From assembly GCA_021780395.1 (NCBI GenBank), contig JAJXYU010000161.1:1-5718 (forward strand): 5,718 bases of DNA, written 5' to 3'. Every line of letters starts with the position of its first letter. The stretch's first letter is position 1. Of the stretch, positions 5,009 to 5,718 are shown in pieces. This DNA comes from Pseudomonadota bacterium. GTDB taxonomy: Bacteria; Pseudomonadota; Gammaproteobacteria; Steroidobacterales; Steroidobacteraceae. Under the pieces are notes generated by a model that did not search any database, was not told the origin of the DNA, and saw only the letters and a list, made by a program, of their open reading frames with translations. A program made the position numbers and the translations under genes.

Positions 5009-5718
5009 CTAGGGGTAATCGTCCCCGTAGGCCGCCCACATCTGATTGAAGCCGGGTCGCAGCAGATCGGCGAGTCCGTTCAGGTGGAGTTGCTGCCCCG
5101 GGAAGCTGATCGCCATGCTCTTCGCCATTTCTTCTGGCGTCAGATAGAAATACGGATCATGCGCGGTCACCATGACCTCGGTAATGAGTCGAAGGCCCGC
5201 CATCATCTTGAATGCGCGATGTTCACGCACCAGGTCTCGCATGCGCTGCTCGCTCACCTTCCCCCAGTAGCATGTCAGGACGTACCGATCGAACTCGTCG
5301 TCGACGCCGGTCAGCAGGCTCATTTCCGCGATGTCCCACATCGGATGACCGTACGCGCCGCCGTCCCAGTCGATCAGCCAGATCCCGTCCTTGGCCGGCG
5401 AGCGGTACATGATGTTGACGTAGGTCAAGTCGTTGTGCGTGAAGCAAGGTATGAACGGGCCGATCGCCTTTTCGAGTCGATAGGACACGTCCCGGAAGAA
5501 GGGTACCTCGTCCAGCCACTCCGACTTCCTCCACTGGGTGGGCGCCGCGCCGGTTTCCATCGTCTTGAGATAGCGGCGCACCGTATGGAATGCCCACCAG
5601 TAACTGATCGACTCCCCGACCGCCTCGGAGCCCTCGTGCATGAGCTTGATCGTCTTGACCACGTTCGCAACGAACGCTGCGTCTCGCAACTGCGAGACCT
5701 GCATCTGCGGTCCCGTGA
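5009..5718 (-). CDS. Choline kinase/aminoglycoside phosphotransferase-fold kinase, 5' part outside the window
   Basis: Predicted small-molecule kinase of the APH/choline kinase fold. The visible 235 residues hold the C-terminal lobe. Counted from the first visible Met (5704), it has the catalytic loop FTHNDLTYVN (88-97, Asp92 and Asn97) and the metal-binding LIDWDGGAYGHPMWDIAEMS (110-129, Asp112). A helix like the choline kinase RDAAFVANVVKTIKLMHEG (7-25) comes before them. HNDL and LIDW-x-G-x-x-x-x-P-x-x-D-I-A resemble LicA-type choline/ethanolamine kinases more than antibiotic kinases. The frame stays open to the right edge, and the nucleotide-binding N-lobe (about 80-100 residues) is missing. 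The gene is therefore probably longer, and the Met at 5704 is probably internal. It is followed after 22 bp by the ComB-like gene, in the same orientation. The substrate (an alcohol or amino-alcohol) cannot be named. Confidence 0.85.
   Translation of the reverse strand, partial: TGPQMQVSQLRDAAFVANVVKTIKLMHEGSEAVGESISYWWAFHTVRRYLKTMETGAAPTQWRKSEWLDEVPFFRDVSYRLEKAIGPFIPCFTHNDLTYVNIMYRSPAKDGIWLIDWDGGAYGHPMWDIAEMSLLTGVDDEFDRYVLTCYWGKVSEQRMRDLVREHRAFKMMAGLRLITEVMVTAHDPYFYLTPEEMAKSMAISFPGQQLHLNGLADLLRPGFNQMWAAYGDDYP

Noticed and set aside
5702..5704. ATG as the true start of the kinase
   Set aside because: The frame is open to the window edge, and a protein starting here would lack the whole nucleotide-binding N-lobe required for the fold.

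Overview
The window is high-GC bacterial DNA (roughly 60-65% G+C by eye) with dense coding, Shine-Dalgarno sites and a consensus-like sigma-70 -35 box. The gene content (CaiB/BaiF CoA-transferase, acyl-CoA dehydrogenase, aldehyde dehydrogenase, FCD-type GntR regulator) suggests a metabolically versatile soil or environmental proteobacterium, perhaps Burkholderiales/Alcaligenaceae-like. That taxonomic guess is an inference from style, not from a marker gene. No RNA gene, insertion sequence, integrase, CRISPR array or origin was seen.

Layout. On the minus strand, reading right to left from about 3230 to 1, there is a probable three-gene catabolic operon: an aldehyde dehydrogenase, an acyl-CoA dehydrogenase, and the N-terminal part of a family III CoA-transferase that runs off the left edge. 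A GntR-family regulator (3467-4207, plus strand) is divergent from this operon. They share a control region of about 320 bp that holds a TTGACA promoter for the operon, two perfect dyads suited to operators, and candidate promoters for the regulator. A strong hairpin follows the regulator and separates it from a convergent minus-strand pair: a kinase of the choline kinase/aminoglycoside phosphotransferase fold (5' part beyond the right edge) followed after 22 bp by a divergent ComB-like (2-phosphosulfolactate phosphatase family) protein.

How the genes may work together (inference). The operon reads as a short route: aldehyde to carboxylic acid (aldehyde dehydrogenase), acid to acyl-CoA (CoA-transferase), acyl-CoA to enoyl-CoA (acyl-CoA dehydrogenase), with the divergent GntR protein as the likely local repressor. 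The substrate cannot be named from the sequence. The kinase/ComB-like pair is a separate transcription unit. Its substrate is unknown, and the ComB-like protein differs from the family pattern at several conserved positions, so it may not act on phosphosulfolactate. Two start codons (aldehyde dehydrogenase and acyl-CoA dehydrogenase) were moved inward from the longest reading frame because well-placed ribosome binding sites point to internal GTG codons. The regulator's TTG start was replaced by a downstream ATG for the same reason.
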